Shown here: positions 7,554-17,309 of the stretch, piece after piece
How positions within the stretch are numbered: position 1 is the first letter of the stretch
How the letters are laid out: each line of letters begins with the position of its first letter
Assembly: GCF_003293595.1 (NCBI RefSeq)
Contig: NZ_CP022162.1
Location: 1,474,248 to 1,538,247, forward strand
DNA from: Microbacterium sp. PM5
GTDB taxonomy: Bacteria; Actinomycetota; Actinomycetes; Actinomycetales; Microbacteriaceae
Reading direction: 5' to 3'
Length of the DNA: 64,000 nt
Notes under the pieces: model-generated
Seen by the model: only the letters and a program-made list of their open reading frames with translations
What the model was told of the DNA's origin: nothing
The model's database searches: none
Translations under genes and position numbers: made by a program

Positions 7554-9623
7554 GTGAGCGAGAACCTGCCGTTCGAGAGCGTCTATCGGCACGGGTTCGC
7601 CCGGGTCGCCGCCTGTACGATCCCCGTCGCGATCGCCGACCCGGCGCGAAACGCCGAGGCGGTCATCGACGCGGCCCGCGCGCTCAGCGACGATGCCGTC
7701 GCCGTCGCCGTCTTCCCGGAGCTCTGCCTGACCGGGTACGCCATCGACGACCTCGTGATGCAGGATGCCGTGCTCGACGCCGTCCACGCCGCCATCGCAA
7801 GCCTCGTCTCGGCCTCGCAGCAGCTGCGTCCGCTGCTGGTCGTCGGCGCACCGCTGCGGCTGGGGCCACGCCTCTACAACTGCGCGGTGATCATCCACGG
7901 CGGCCGCGTGCTCGGCGTCGCACCGAAGAGCTATCTGCCGACCTATCGCGAGTTCTACGAGGCCCGCTGGTACGCGGCCGGAACGGATGCCCCGGCATCC
8001 ACCGTGCTGGTCGGCCAGGAGGTGCCCGTCGGCACCGACCTGCTGTTCGCCGCGGACGACGTGCCGGGCCTGGTGGTCCACGCGGAGGTGTGCGAGGACA
8101 TGTGGGTGCCCGTGCCGCCGTCGTCCACCGCCGCTCTCGCCGGTGCGACCGTGCTCCTGAACCTCTCCGGCAGCCCGATCACCGTCGCGCGGGCCGATGA
8201 TCGTCACCTTCTCGCGAAGTCTCAGTCGTTCCGCTGCATCGCCGCCTACGTGTACGCGGCCGCGGGCCTGGGCGAGTCGACCAACGACGTGTCGTGGGAC
8301 GGACAGACGATGATCTACGAGTCGGGCGCCCTCCTGGCCGAGACCGAGCGCTTCCCGGACGGCCCGCGCAGCGCCATCGCCGACATCGACCTCGACCGCA
8401 TCCGCCAGGACCGCCTTCGCCAGGGCACGTTCGACGACAACCGCCGCGCGGTCGCACCGGCGACGAGTCCGATGCGCACGGTGGCGTTCACGGTCGATCC
8501 GCCGGCATCCGACATCGGCCTGCGTCGCCCGCTCGACCGCTTCCCCTTCGTGCCCGACGACCCGGCACGACTCGACCAGGACTGCTACGAGGCGTTCAAC
8601 ATCCAGGTGTCCGCGCTCGAGCAGCGGATGCGCGCGATCGGGTCGCCGAAGCCCGTGATCGGCGTCTCCGGCGGCCTCGATTCGACGCACGCCCTCCTCG
8701 TCGTCGCGCGGGCGATGGACCGGATGGGGCGAGCGCGCAGCGACATCCTCGCCTACACGATGCCCGGCTTCGCCACGAGCGATCACACGAAGTCGAACGC
8801 CATCGCCCTCGCCGAGGCCATCGGCGCCTCCATCGAGACGATCGACATCCGGCCGATGGCCACCGAGCTGCTGACGGGCATCGGACACCCCTTCGCGAAC
8901 GGCGAGCCCGTGTACGACGTGACGTTCGAGAACGTGCAGGCCGGGGCGCGCACCGACTTCCTGTTCCGCCTCGCGAATCAGAACGGCGGCCTCGTCGTGG
9001 GCACCTCCGACCTGTCGGAGCTCGCCCTGGGGTGGGCGACCTACGGCGTGGGCGACCAGATGAGCCACTACGCGGTGAACGCCGGGGTGCCCAAGACGCT
9101 CATCCAGCACCTCATCCGATGGGTCATCGCCCACGCCGGCGACGACGGCATGAGCCTGTCGCCGGCGGCGAAGGACGTGCTGCAGGCGGTGCTGGACACC
9201 GAGATCAGCCCCGAGCTGGTGCCCGCGGGCCAGGACGGCAAGGTCCAATCGACCGAGGACACCATCGGCCCCTATGCGCTGCACGATTTCGCGCTGTTCC
9301 ACGTGCTGCGTTACGGCTTGCGCCCGTCGAAGATCGTCTTCCTCGCAGAGCACGCCTGGCGCGATGCGGATGCCGGTGCATGGCCGCCGGGCTTCCCGGC
9401 ATCCGACCGCTACGGTTACGACCGCGAGACGATCGTGCGCTGGCTGCGGGTGTTCCTGACGCGCTACTTCGGCTTCGCGCAGTTCAAGCGCACCGCGATT
9501 CCCAACGGCCCGAAGGTGCTGGCGTCGGGTTCGCTCTCACCGCGCGGCGACTGGCGTGCTCCCAGCGACGGGAACGCCGCGGTGTGGCTGGCCGAGCTCG
9601 ACCGCGCCTTCCCTGCCGCCTGA
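7554..9623 (+). CDS. nadE: Glutamine-dependent NAD+ synthetase
   Basis: Catalyses the last step of NAD+ synthesis, amidating nicotinic acid adenine dinucleotide. The 689 residues comprise an N-terminal nitrilase-type glutaminase (Glu in FPELCLTGY, Lys in APKSYLPTYREF, Cys in VHAEVCEDMW) and a C-terminal synthetase with the PP-loop SGGLDSTHALL. This is the long two-domain form that takes NH3 from glutamine. The GTG at 7554 gives VSENLPFESVYRHGF, as expected for the family. CAGACT lies 6 nt upstream, consistent with a leaderless start; a GGAGG directly abutting the GTG is too close to act as a normal ribosome site. Confidence 0.95.
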   Translation: MSENLPFESVYRHGFARVAACTIPVAIADPARNAEAVIDAARALSDDAVAVAVFPELCLTGYAIDDLVMQDAVLDAVHAAIASLVSASQQLRPLLVVGAPLRLGPRLYNCAVIIHGGRVLGVAPKSYLPTYREFYEARWYAAGTDAPASTVLVGQEVPVGTDLLFAADDVPGLVVHAEVCEDMWVPVPPSSTAALAGATVLLNLSGSPITVARADDRHLLAKSQSFRCIAAYVYAAAGLGESTNDVSWDGQTMIYESGALLAETERFPDGPRSAIADIDLDRIRQDRLRQGTFDDNRRAVAPATSPMRTVAFTVDPPASDIGLRRPLDRFPFVPDDPARLDQDCYEAFNIQVSALEQRMRAIGSPKPVIGVSGGLDSTHALLVVARAMDRMGRARSDILAYTMPGFATSDHTKSNAIALAEAIGASIETIDIRPMATELLTGIGHPFANGEPVYDVTFENVQAGARTDFLFRLANQNGGLVVGTSDLSELALGWATYGVGDQMSHYAVNAGVPKTLIQHLIRWVIAHAGDDGMSLSPAAKDVLQAVLDTEISPELVPAGQDGKVQSTEDTIGPYALHDFALFHVLRYGLRPSKIVFLAEHAWRDADAGAWPPGFPASDRYGYDRETIVRWLRVFLTRYFGFAQFKRTAIPNGPKVLASGSLSPRGDWRAPSDGNAAVWLAELDRAFPAA

Positions 9624-9637
9624 GTGCCCGCGGGAAC

Positions 9638-10225
9638 TCACGCCGCGGGGAGCGTCCCGATCGCGATCGTGATCACCCAGCTGTCGCGTGAGGCGTCGAC
9701 GAGCGTGTACTTCATGTTGCGGTCCGGGATCCAGCCCTTGAGCCGGCCCATGTCCAACCGCACGTTCTCGGGTGCGACGCGCACCCCGCGACCGTCAGCT
9801 TCGAGCACCGCCTGAACCCGGACCCAGTGCTGGAGCAGGTCGGGGATGTTGTTCGGATCGAACAGGTGCGAGTGCTTCTGCATGAGACGGATGTCGGCCG
9901 GCTCCGGGGTCATGTCGCGGATGTCGATGCCCAGCGGCAGACCCGGGTCGCAGATGGCGACGACCGTGGCGGCGCGGAAGCTCGCCGTGACGATAGCGAT
10001 CGGCAGGTCCTCGCCGTCCCGCGAGGCGATCAACCGCGTGTGGTAGCCGAAGCCGCGCGGCGCCTCACGCTCGATACGGATGTCGTTCATGTCGCAGCCG
10101 AGGCGTGCGGCGATGAGCTCCTTGGCGAGAAGACGGCGACGATCGTGGACGGTCGTGGCCGGGTCCCAGCCGAGTCGCGCGGCAACCGAGGGCGGAGTGT
10201 CGAGCAGAACCGAAGTGAGTGTCAT
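9638..10225 (-). CDS. 4'-phosphopantetheinyl transferase-like protein, degenerate active site
   Basis: A 195-residue protein with the two-part outline of Sfp-type phosphopantetheinyl transferases: LGIDIRDMTPEP, equivalent to the GxDxE motif, and HWVRVQAVLEADGRG, equivalent to WxxKEA-xLK-xGxG. The Mg-binding Glu after GID is Arg, and the KE pair is replaced by VQ, so ordinary transferase activity is doubtful. The start is taken at the ATG near 10225, with GAAAGGGAC upstream; an in-frame GTG 27 codons earlier is less likely. It converges on nadE. It may bind CoA or a carrier protein without catalysis. Confidence 0.6.
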   Translation of the reverse strand: MTLTSVLLDTPPSVAARLGWDPATTVHDRRRLLAKELIAARLGCDMNDIRIEREAPRGFGYHTRLIASRDGEDLPIAIVTASFRAATVVAICDPGLPLGIDIRDMTPEPADIRLMQKHSHLFDPNNIPDLLQHWVRVQAVLEADGRGVRVAPENVRLDMGRLKGWIPDRNMKYTLVDASRDSWVITIAIGTLPAA

Positions 10226-10457
10226 GGCGTCCCTTTCATCGCGCGTCCCGCCGCGTGGATGCACCGGCGGGATGCCGCGTGCTCCCATCCTGGCCCAGGA
10301 TGACACGTCGCGGTCGCCGAATGCGACGTGAGAAAGGCCGCGGACAGCTGACCGTGAACAAAGTCACAGTGAGTCGATAGGGTCGACTTACCGCCGCCGC
10401 GCCCGCCGTCCCTCGGACGGGGCCGCGCGACGTCCCGAGACGACGAAGGAAGAGCAG

Positions 10458-11447
10458 ATGTCGACACCCCCGCCCACGAATCCTCAGGATCCGGACGGCT
10501 CGGCCGCCGACGGGCCGGACGCGGTCACCCCCGACGCCGTCGACTCCGCTGCGACCGAGGTCTCGCTTCCCACGGCCCCGCCTGTCCCGCCCGCGCCCAC
10601 CGGCGGATACGGAGACGCGTACGTCGCGCCGACGGCGCCTCCGCTGCCGCCGGAGCCCGGGCAGCCCACCGCGCCCAACGGTGCACCCACCGTCCCCTAT
10701 GGCGCACCCACGGTCGCCTACGGCGCACCCACGCCTTCGTCTGTCGCCCCCTCGGGACCGCCGACGCCCGACACGCGGTCGAAGGCCATCGCGTGGACGG
10801 CACTCGGGCTCGCCGCCGGAGGCACGCTGCTCAGCATCATCGGCATCGTGCCGGTGCCCTGGGTGGGCCTGGTGGCCGTCCTGATCGGCGGCCTGCTGCT
10901 GCTGGCGGGCTTCGTCTTCTCCATCGTCGGGCTCGCCGGAAAGCGCTACGGCGGAAAGCCCCTCAGCATCACGGCTCTCGTGCTGTCGCTGGTGGGCGCG
11001 ACGATCGGCTCGTTCGCGCTCATCTGGTCGATCATCCTCGTCGGTGTCTCGTCGGCGGGCTCGTCGATCAGCGAGATGATGAGCACCCCCTCGCCCGTGC
11101 CTTCCGTCGAGGTCGACTCCGGCGGCATCCTGCCCGGAGAGGGCGACGGTTCCGCGCCGGCCACGGAGTCGGCCGCGCAGCAGGAGTTCATCGCCGATGT
11201 CCGCCCGAAGGTCAACCAGATCCTCGGAGAGGTCGATCCGACGGCGACGCCGGAGATCATCGAGCAGGTCCTCCCCGACGAATCGCTGATCCTCATCGGC
11301 GAGACGCTGCTCACGACCGGTGAGGCGGGAATCGACGAGCTCGTGCAGCAGACGATCACCAGCGTCGGAGCCGACGAGAGCTCCGCCGACATGCTGCGAA
11401 CCCTCTACGGTGAGATCCTGACCTCTGCCCGCACCTACCTGCAGTAG
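10458..11447 (+). CDS. Proline-rich membrane protein with DUF4190-like double helix
   Basis: A 329-residue protein of unknown function. Residues 1-105 are disordered and Pro/Ala/Thr-rich, with YGAP repeats (YGAPTVAYGAPT). Residues about 110-205 hold three hydrophobic segments, including GLAAGGTLLSIIGIVPVPW and ALVLSLVGATIGSFALIW, resembling DUF4190 membrane proteins. The C-terminal 125 residues are acidic and presumably extracytoplasmic. It has a clear ribosome site (GAAGGAAGAG). TAGGGT near 10378 is a possible -10 box. It converges on sbcC with one base between stops. Confidence 0.65.
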   Translation: MSTPPPTNPQDPDGSAADGPDAVTPDAVDSAATEVSLPTAPPVPPAPTGGYGDAYVAPTAPPLPPEPGQPTAPNGAPTVPYGAPTVAYGAPTPSSVAPSGPPTPDTRSKAIAWTALGLAAGGTLLSIIGIVPVPWVGLVAVLIGGLLLLAGFVFSIVGLAGKRYGGKPLSITALVLSLVGATIGSFALIWSIILVGVSSAGSSISEMMSTPSPVPSVEVDSGGILPGEGDGSAPATESAAQQEFIADVRPKVNQILGEVDPTATPEIIEQVLPDESLILIGETLLTTGEAGIDELVQQTITSVGADESSADMLRTLYGEILTSARTYLQ

Positions 11448-11448
11448 G

Positions 11449-14400
11449 TCACCGCGCGCGTTCGACGCCGAGGGCCCGAGCGGCATCCTGATGGATGACG
11501 CTCGGGCCCTCCGGCGTCGATGCGACCAGCAGCTGGGCCGGCAGCTGCTCCTTCATCGCCTCGACGTGGCTGATGACACCGACGGTACGCCCGCCCGCGC
11601 GCAGGTCGTCGAGAGTCCGCAGCGCGAGTTCGAGTGTCTCGGGGTCGAGCGATCCGAAGCCTTCGTCGACGAAGAGCGTGTCCAGACGGATGCCGCCGGC
11701 CCGGGCCGTGACGACCTCTCCAAGACCGAGCGCGAGGGCGAGCGAGGCGAGAAAGGTCTCGCCGCCGGACAGCGACTGCGGCGGACGCCGCCGGCCGGTG
11801 TGCGCGTCGAGCACGTCGAGGCCCAGGCCCGACGCGCGCCCGCGCGCGGCACGGGCGTCGGAGTGGTGCAGGGTGTAGCGTCCCGACGACATCTCCGCCA
11901 GACGCACGTTGGCAGCCGCGACGATCTCCTCCAGTTCGGCGGCCAGCACGAAGGTCTCGAGGTCCATCCGCATCGTGTTCGGCGCCCGCCCGGCCACACT
12001 GTCGGCCAGACGGATCACGGCGGCGGCCTCGTCGGCGCTCTCCTGCACCTCCGCCAGGGCACGGTCGACCTGCTGCAGCAGATCCTGGAGCGCCTCGGCC
12101 GTGCGGACGGCGCCGGCGTGGGCGGAGATCGCATCGGTGCGCGCGGCATCGGCGAGCTCGACGGCATCGCGAGAAACGTCGACGTCGTGGGCCGAGGGGT
12201 CATCGCCGCCGGCGTCGAGTTCGAGTTCGAGAAGTCGAGAGCGCGTCGCCGACAGCTGCGCCGCGTGGTCGGCGATCGCGATGTCGATCCCCTCGATCTC
12301 CTCGTCGGAGATGAGCGCCGCCCGGGCCGCGTCGAGATCGTCGAAACCGGAGGCCGCGAGCAGCGCGTCGAGTTCCTGTCGGGCGTCGAGGTGCGCACGA
12401 GCACGCTCATCACGTGCGGCATCAGCCACGACGACCGCGCGCGCCCGATCGCGCTCCTCGGCGACGGCGTCGATTCTCGCCGCCACCGTCGCGAACGACC
12501 CGCGCGCCGCGGTGACGACCGCGTCGAGGCGGGAGATGTCGGACTCGGCCGCGCGGGCACGCTCGCGCGCCGTCGCGAGGTGTTCGACGCACGCCGCGCG
12601 CCGCTCGTCGTCGGCCGCGGCGGCCTGCTCGGCACGCGCGCGGCGCTGTGAGAGGCCGGCGAGTTCCGCGGCCGCACGCTCGGCCTCGGCCTGCGCCGCG
12701 GACGTGGCGGCGAGCCTCTCCTCGGCCTCGGCTCCGTCGAGGCCGCCGGCGGCGATACGGGCCGCAGCGATAGCTTCCCGTGCGAGGCCGGCACGCTCGC
12801 GCGCGTCGGCCTCGGCGACGGACGCCTCGTCTCGCGCGCGCTCGGCCGCCACCAGCAGGTCATCGGTGACGGGCTCGTCGGCGGGCGGCGAGGGGTGGGG
12901 ATGCTCGGTGGAGCCACAGACCGGGCACGGCTCCCCGGGAACGAGCGCGGCCGCAAGCTCCGCAGCGACGCCGGCGACACGTCGACGCAGCAGCGCACCG
13001 AGCGCAGCCGAGGCGGCCTCGGAGTCCGTCAGCGCGGTCGCGTACGCAGCCTCGGCCGCGGCGAGCGCGGCCGCGAGGTCGTCGGCACGATGGGCCGCAG
13101 CGACGACCTCGCGCAGACGCAGGTGCTCGGCACGCAGATCGTCGAGACGCGCCGCGGCGACCGACACGGCGGCGATCTCGGCGTCGATCTGGGCACGCTC
13201 GGCGGGACGGGCGGCGCGGCGGTCATCGATGTCCGCGAGGTCGTGCTCGCGCGCCGCGATCGCGGCGATCGCAGCCTCGTGCTCGACCCGACGCGCGACG
13301 AGGTCCCGCTCCTGAGCGGCTGCGATCTCCCACCGGGCGAGATCACCGGTGAGCTGCTCGACCGCGCGAGCGGCGTCGGCTGAAGCGTCCGTGCGGCCCG
13401 CACGCCACCGATCCCGAGCCGTGTCGGCGTCGTGCGCCGCCGCCGCCGCAGCGCGCTCGGCACGCTCGAGAGAGTCGAGAGGGGCGCGCAGCACCGCGGC
13501 GGCACGCCCGCCATCCAGCCGGCGGCGCGCACGTGCGATCTCGTCGGCGCGGGCCTCGAGTTCACCGAGGCGGTGGCGCAGCGTCTGTCGCTCCTGCGCG
13601 CGCGCCGCGGCGGCCACGACCGCGGCGTGCGCGGCGGCCGCGGCGGCGAAACGCTCTTCGGTCGCCGTGCGCGCGAACTCCGCCTGTTCGACGCGGTACC
13701 GCGCGCGGCGGTGCGCCCGCGCGAGATCCTCGCGACGGGTCGCCACGGGCGCCGGCGCGGGATCCGCGCGCCGCGGGTCGGGGTGCGCTGCAAGCTCTGA
13801 TCCGCCCGCGTGCTCGTCGGCGAGGTCGTCGGCGCCGTCCTGCGCCTCGCGGGTGTCGAGATCGTGAGCTCGGGCCAGCCTCTCGCCCTCCTCGACGAGC
13901 GTGCGCACACGCGAGTCGACCGCGGCCAGAGCCGTCTCCGCCTCTCGGCGCCGGCTATCGAGCTCATCACGGTACTGCTCGAATCGACGCGTACCGAAGA
14001 GCGTGCGCAGCAGGCCCTGGCGCTCCTCACCGGAGGCGAGCAGAAACCGCGAGAACTTGTTCTGCGCCAGAAGGATCACCTGCTGGAACTGCTGCGCGTT
14101 CAGACCGAGGATCTCGCCGAGAGCCTCGCCGACCGTGCGCGGTTTCGCCGCGCGCCCGACCCATCTTCCCTCGACCAGCTCCTCCAGCTCCGCCCGCGGC
14201 GGCTCCGTCGTCAATCCGCCCCCGCGCTTGGCGGGGCGGTCGTATTCCGGCGCCCGCGTCACGCGCCAGCGTCGCGCGCCGACGGTGAACTCCAATCGCA
14301 CCTCGGTCGGGTCGGAGAGATCCGCGTGGTCGCTGCGCAGACGCTTCTCCCCGCCGTCATAGCGAGGCACGCTGCCATACAGGGCGAAGCTGACCCCGTC

Positions 14401-14535
14401 GAGAATGCTCGATTTGCCGGTGCCGGTGCGCCCGGAGATCAGGAAGAGTCCGTCGGCATCGAACGCGTCGAAGTCGACGACCTGCGTGTCACGGAAGGGC
14501 CCGAAGCCGGTGAGCTCCAAACGGTGGAGCTTCAT
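11449..14535 (-). CDS. sbcC: Exonuclease SbcCD, ATPase subunit SbcC
   Basis: SMC/Rad50-like ATPase of the SbcCD complex, which opens hairpins and blocked DNA ends. The 1028 residues show an N-terminal Walker A (GRTGTGKSSILDG), long Ala/Arg/Glu-rich coiled-coil arms, a zinc hook (PCPVCGSTEH, near residue 538), and the ABC signature LSGGETFLASLALALGLG followed by the Walker B TLFVDEGFGSLD. The start ATG overlaps the sbcD stop (ATGA), so the pair is translationally coupled. Confidence 0.95.
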   Translation of the reverse strand: MKLHRLELTGFGPFRDTQVVDFDAFDADGLFLISGRTGTGKSSILDGVSFALYGSVPRYDGGEKRLRSDHADLSDPTEVRLEFTVGARRWRVTRAPEYDRPAKRGGGLTTEPPRAELEELVEGRWVGRAAKPRTVGEALGEILGLNAQQFQQVILLAQNKFSRFLLASGEERQGLLRTLFGTRRFEQYRDELDSRRREAETALAAVDSRVRTLVEEGERLARAHDLDTREAQDGADDLADEHAGGSELAAHPDPRRADPAPAPVATRREDLARAHRRARYRVEQAEFARTATEERFAAAAAAHAAVVAAAARAQERQTLRHRLGELEARADEIARARRRLDGGRAAAVLRAPLDSLERAERAAAAAAHDADTARDRWRAGRTDASADAARAVEQLTGDLARWEIAAAQERDLVARRVEHEAAIAAIAAREHDLADIDDRRAARPAERAQIDAEIAAVSVAAARLDDLRAEHLRLREVVAAAHRADDLAAALAAAEAAYATALTDSEAASAALGALLRRRVAGVAAELAAALVPGEPCPVCGSTEHPHPSPPADEPVTDDLLVAAERARDEASVAEADARERAGLAREAIAAARIAAGGLDGAEAEERLAATSAAQAEAERAAAELAGLSQRRARAEQAAAADDERRAACVEHLATARERARAAESDISRLDAVVTAARGSFATVAARIDAVAEERDRARAVVVADAARDERARAHLDARQELDALLAASGFDDLDAARAALISDEEIEGIDIAIADHAAQLSATRSRLLELELDAGGDDPSAHDVDVSRDAVELADAARTDAISAHAGAVRTAEALQDLLQQVDRALAEVQESADEAAAVIRLADSVAGRAPNTMRMDLETFVLAAELEEIVAAANVRLAEMSSGRYTLHHSDARAARGRASGLGLDVLDAHTGRRRPPQSLSGGETFLASLALALGLGEVVTARAGGIRLDTLFVDEGFGSLDPETLELALRTLDDLRAGGRTVGVISHVEAMKEQLPAQLLVASTPEGPSVIHQDAARALGVERAR

Positions 14536-15680
14536 GCCAACGCCTCGACGACGACGCGCTCCTCGAGGACGTCACGCAGCACCTCGCGCTCTCGCTCCGT
14601 CAGCCCCTCGCCGTCACGCACATGTGACAGGAACGCATCGAACAGCTCGAGGTCGCTGCGTGCGGCCCGGACACGATCGGTGTAGCCCCGCCCATCGCTG
14701 TGGCGTGCGACGTCCGGCACGTGCACGACCTTTGCGCAGTGCGGAAAGCGCTGCTGCAGCCGACGCAGCGGATCGCGCACCGGAAGATCATCGGTGTACT
14801 CGACGCTGACCCATGCGTCGCGGGCGTCGTCGGAGCCGGGGTCGGCCAAGATCTCCTCGAAGGGTCCGCGCAGGGTGACGAGGCGTCGAGGCACCGGCAG
14901 CTCGAGCCAGACCGCCGCGGCGGCTCCCTCGGCATCCAGATCGAGGAGCCACGACCCGCGGGGCTTGTGCCCTTCACCGAAGCTGTAGTGCAGCGGCGCA
15001 CCGGCGTAGCGCACATGCGCCGCGAGCTTCTGACGGCCGTGGATGTGCCCGAGGGCGACGTAGTCGACACCGTCGAAGGCCGACAGCGGGACGACGTCGA
15101 GTCCGCCCTGCTGGATGTCGCGCTCGAGGTGGGGAGTCGGCTCCACGCCGGCGGCGAAGCAGTGCGCGATCGCCACCGTCCGTCCCCCACGGGAGGCATG
15201 ATCAGCGCGGACGAGGTCCATCGCGCGGCCGACCGCATCGGCCTGCGTACGCACCCCGGGCCACACTGCACGCACGAGGGCGGGTTCGAGGAAGGGGATG
15301 CCGTAGAAGTGCACCGGCCCGTGCTCGTCCGACACGGTGATCGGCTCGCCGATCGCCGTCGGGTCGGTGCGCACGTGGATGCCGTCGCGCAGCAGAGCCG
15401 CCTGGAAGCCGAGCCGCGCCGCGGAGTCGTGATTGCCGCTGGTCACGATCACCTGCGCACCGGTATCGGCGAGGGCCCGCAGCGTCTCGGACAGCAGCGT
15501 GTAGCAGGCGGCCGCGGGCGTCGCGGAATCGAAGACGTCGCCCGCCACGACGACCACGTCGACCGCGTGGGCGCGGACCTGATCGGTGAGCGTCTCGAGC
15601 ACGCCACTGAGCGCCTCGAGCGTCGAATGACCGTGGAAGGTCCGCCCGATGTGCCAGTCGGAGGTATGCAGGATGCGCAT
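14532..15680 (-). CDS. sbcD: Exonuclease SbcCD, nuclease subunit SbcD
   Basis: Mre11-like metallophosphoesterase nuclease, partner of SbcC. The 382 residues contain the phosphodiesterase motifs in order: TSDWHIGRTFHG, VVAGDVFDSA, VTSGNHDSAARLG and ALGHIHGRQK. It is first in the sbcDC operon and has TAGCGT exactly 6 nt before its ATG, so transcription probably starts at the start codon. The upstream neighbour in the same direction is an MFS gene 53 bp away. Confidence 0.95.
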   Translation of the reverse strand: MRILHTSDWHIGRTFHGHSTLEALSGVLETLTDQVRAHAVDVVVVAGDVFDSATPAAACYTLLSETLRALADTGAQVIVTSGNHDSAARLGFQAALLRDGIHVRTDPTAIGEPITVSDEHGPVHFYGIPFLEPALVRAVWPGVRTQADAVGRAMDLVRADHASRGGRTVAIAHCFAAGVEPTPHLERDIQQGGLDVVPLSAFDGVDYVALGHIHGRQKLAAHVRYAGAPLHYSFGEGHKPRGSWLLDLDAEGAAAAVWLELPVPRRLVTLRGPFEEILADPGSDDARDAWVSVEYTDDLPVRDPLRRLQQRFPHCAKVVHVPDVARHSDGRGYTDRVRAARSDLELFDAFLSHVRDGEGLTEREREVLRDVLEERVVVEALA

Positions 15681-15733
15681 GGCACCACGCTAAGCGCAGC
15701 CGCCGACATCGCGGGGAAGGCCCGCGGGCCGGC

Positions 15734-17200
15734 TCAGTCCTGGGCGGCTCTGCGCCGTGCGCCGAGGTCGATGACTCCAATCAGCAGTGCGATGCCCAGG
15801 AAGACGCCGACGGCCACCATTCCGTACGCGTATGCGTCGTGGAAGACCGCGAGGGAGTCTGTCGCGCCGTCCTTCTCGCGGTAGACCGTCGAGTAGAAGA
15901 GCGAAAGCCCGATCGCGGTGCCCACCGCCGTCCCGACGCGCTGGCCCAGCTGGCCGACCGAGCCGGCGAGCCCTCCCTCGCGCGTGGGGATCTCGGCGAG
16001 CGTGAGCGTCTGGTTCGGTGCGACCACGAGGCCGGCGCCGGCGCCGGCGAGGACCATGACCCCCGCCATCGCGTACTCCACGACACCGGCCGGCACCGTG
16101 TACGCGACGACGGCGAGCGCGACGACGCTGACGAGCACCACGATCAGTCCGCCCACCACGAGCGGGCGGCCGAGTTTGCCGACGAGCGAGCCGCCGAACC
16201 ACGCGGTGATGGCGCTGGCCACGGCGAAGCCGATGGAGACCATCCCGGCGAAGACGGGTTCGGTGCCGATGCCGATCTGCAGGAAAAGCGTGGTCAGCAG
16301 GAACATCGCCGGGATCGCGGTGAAGTAGGTGGTGACGACGAGGGTGCCGTTGCGGAACGACGAGATCGAGAAGAGGGAGAACGGCACGAGAGGTGAACGA
16401 CCGGATGCCGCGTACCGCCGCTCCCACCACGTGAACGCGGTCACGAAGACGACGAAGAGCACGAGGCTCCACCACCGGCGGGGATCGTCGGTGGGCGCGC
16501 CCGTCGTGAAGAGGAAGGGCCACATGAGGGTCACGATCGTGAACGCGAGCAGCACGAGACCCACCGGGTCCAGCTGCAGACGCCCGGGGGTCGCGCGGCG
16601 CGTTCGCGGCAGCAGGCCGAGCACTCCGGCGATCACGAGCGCACACAGCGGCACGTTGATCCAGAAGATCCATCGCCAGCCGTCCTGCACCCCGCCGACG
16701 GCGATCATGAGGCCCCCGAATGTCGGGCCGATGGCGGTGGCGACGCCGATCGTGGCTCCGAACAGTCCGAACGCGCGTCCGCGCTCCTTGCCGACGAAGA
16801 TCTGCTGAATGGTCCCCAGCACCTGTGGCATCTGGATTCCGGCGGCGAGGCCCTGCACGAGCCGGGCGGCGATCAGCACCTCGATCGTGGGTGCGAGGGC
16901 GCACACGACGCTGGTGATGAGGAACAGGCTCAGACCGACGAGGAAGAGGGCCTTGCGCGATCGCTGGTCGCCGAGGCGCCCGAAGGGCACGAGGGCGAGG
17001 CCGAACATCAGCACGTAGCCGGAGACGACGATCTGCAGCTGTGTCGACCCGGCACCCAGCGCCTTCTCGATCGAGGGCAGCGCGACGTTCACCTTGCTCA
17101 GATCGAGGATCGTCAGCGCCGCGACGGACACGCAGACCCAGAACGCGCGCCAGCGCTGCCCGCCGTTGAGGGAGATGCTCGCGGTACCCGGACTGGTCAT
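15734..17200 (-). CDS. MFS drug-efflux transporter (DHA2/EmrB type)
   Basis: A 488-residue integral membrane protein with about 14 hydrophobic segments, as in the DHA2 (EmrB/QacA) family of proton-coupled exporters. Recognisable parts are the antiporter loop LVPFGRLGDQRSRKALFL between helices 2 and 3, and LVQGLAAGIQMPQVLGTIQ in helix 4. The substrate is unknown. TAGCGT lies 6 nt before the ATG, so it is probably leaderless. No TetR-type regulator is adjacent. Confidence 0.85.
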   Translation of the reverse strand: MTSPGTASISLNGGQRWRAFWVCVSVAALTILDLSKVNVALPSIEKALGAGSTQLQIVVSGYVLMFGLALVPFGRLGDQRSRKALFLVGLSLFLITSVVCALAPTIEVLIAARLVQGLAAGIQMPQVLGTIQQIFVGKERGRAFGLFGATIGVATAIGPTFGGLMIAVGGVQDGWRWIFWINVPLCALVIAGVLGLLPRTRRATPGRLQLDPVGLVLLAFTIVTLMWPFLFTTGAPTDDPRRWWSLVLFVVFVTAFTWWERRYAASGRSPLVPFSLFSISSFRNGTLVVTTYFTAIPAMFLLTTLFLQIGIGTEPVFAGMVSIGFAVASAITAWFGGSLVGKLGRPLVVGGLIVVLVSVVALAVVAYTVPAGVVEYAMAGVMVLAGAGAGLVVAPNQTLTLAEIPTREGGLAGSVGQLGQRVGTAVGTAIGLSLFYSTVYREKDGATDSLAVFHDAYAYGMVAVGVFLGIALLIGVIDLGARRRAAQD

Positions 17201-17255
17201 CCGTCCACGCTATCGCTCCCCGGCGCGTGGCCGTCCTCGACAGCTGACGCAGAGG

Positions 17256-17290
17256 ACGGGCGGCTCGGAGACGATCTCCGAGCCGCCCGT
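17256..17290 (-). terminator. Strong hairpin ending the arabinose operon
   Basis: A perfect 15-bp stem (arms ACGGGCGGCTCGGAG and CTCCGAGCCGCCCGT) with a 5-nt loop, starting 20 bp after the stop of the anchored GH43 gene. No long U-tract follows, which is common in actinobacteria. It separates the operon from the MFS gene. Confidence 0.75.
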
Positions 17291-17309
17291 TCTGGGGGGG
17301 AGTGCGGAC

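Noticed and set aside
4026..9623. A 5.6-kb open frame on the plus strand, largely antisense to the nuclease-helicase gene.
   Set aside because: Only the part from 7554 (NadE) looks like protein. The antisense part is Arg/Gly/His-rich with no domain, as expected from high-GC third-position bias.
10236..11486. Minus-strand frame opposite the proline-rich membrane protein gene.
   Set aside because: Asp/Arg/Gly-rich shadow translation; the plus-strand gene has membrane helices, a ribosome site and sensible codon use.
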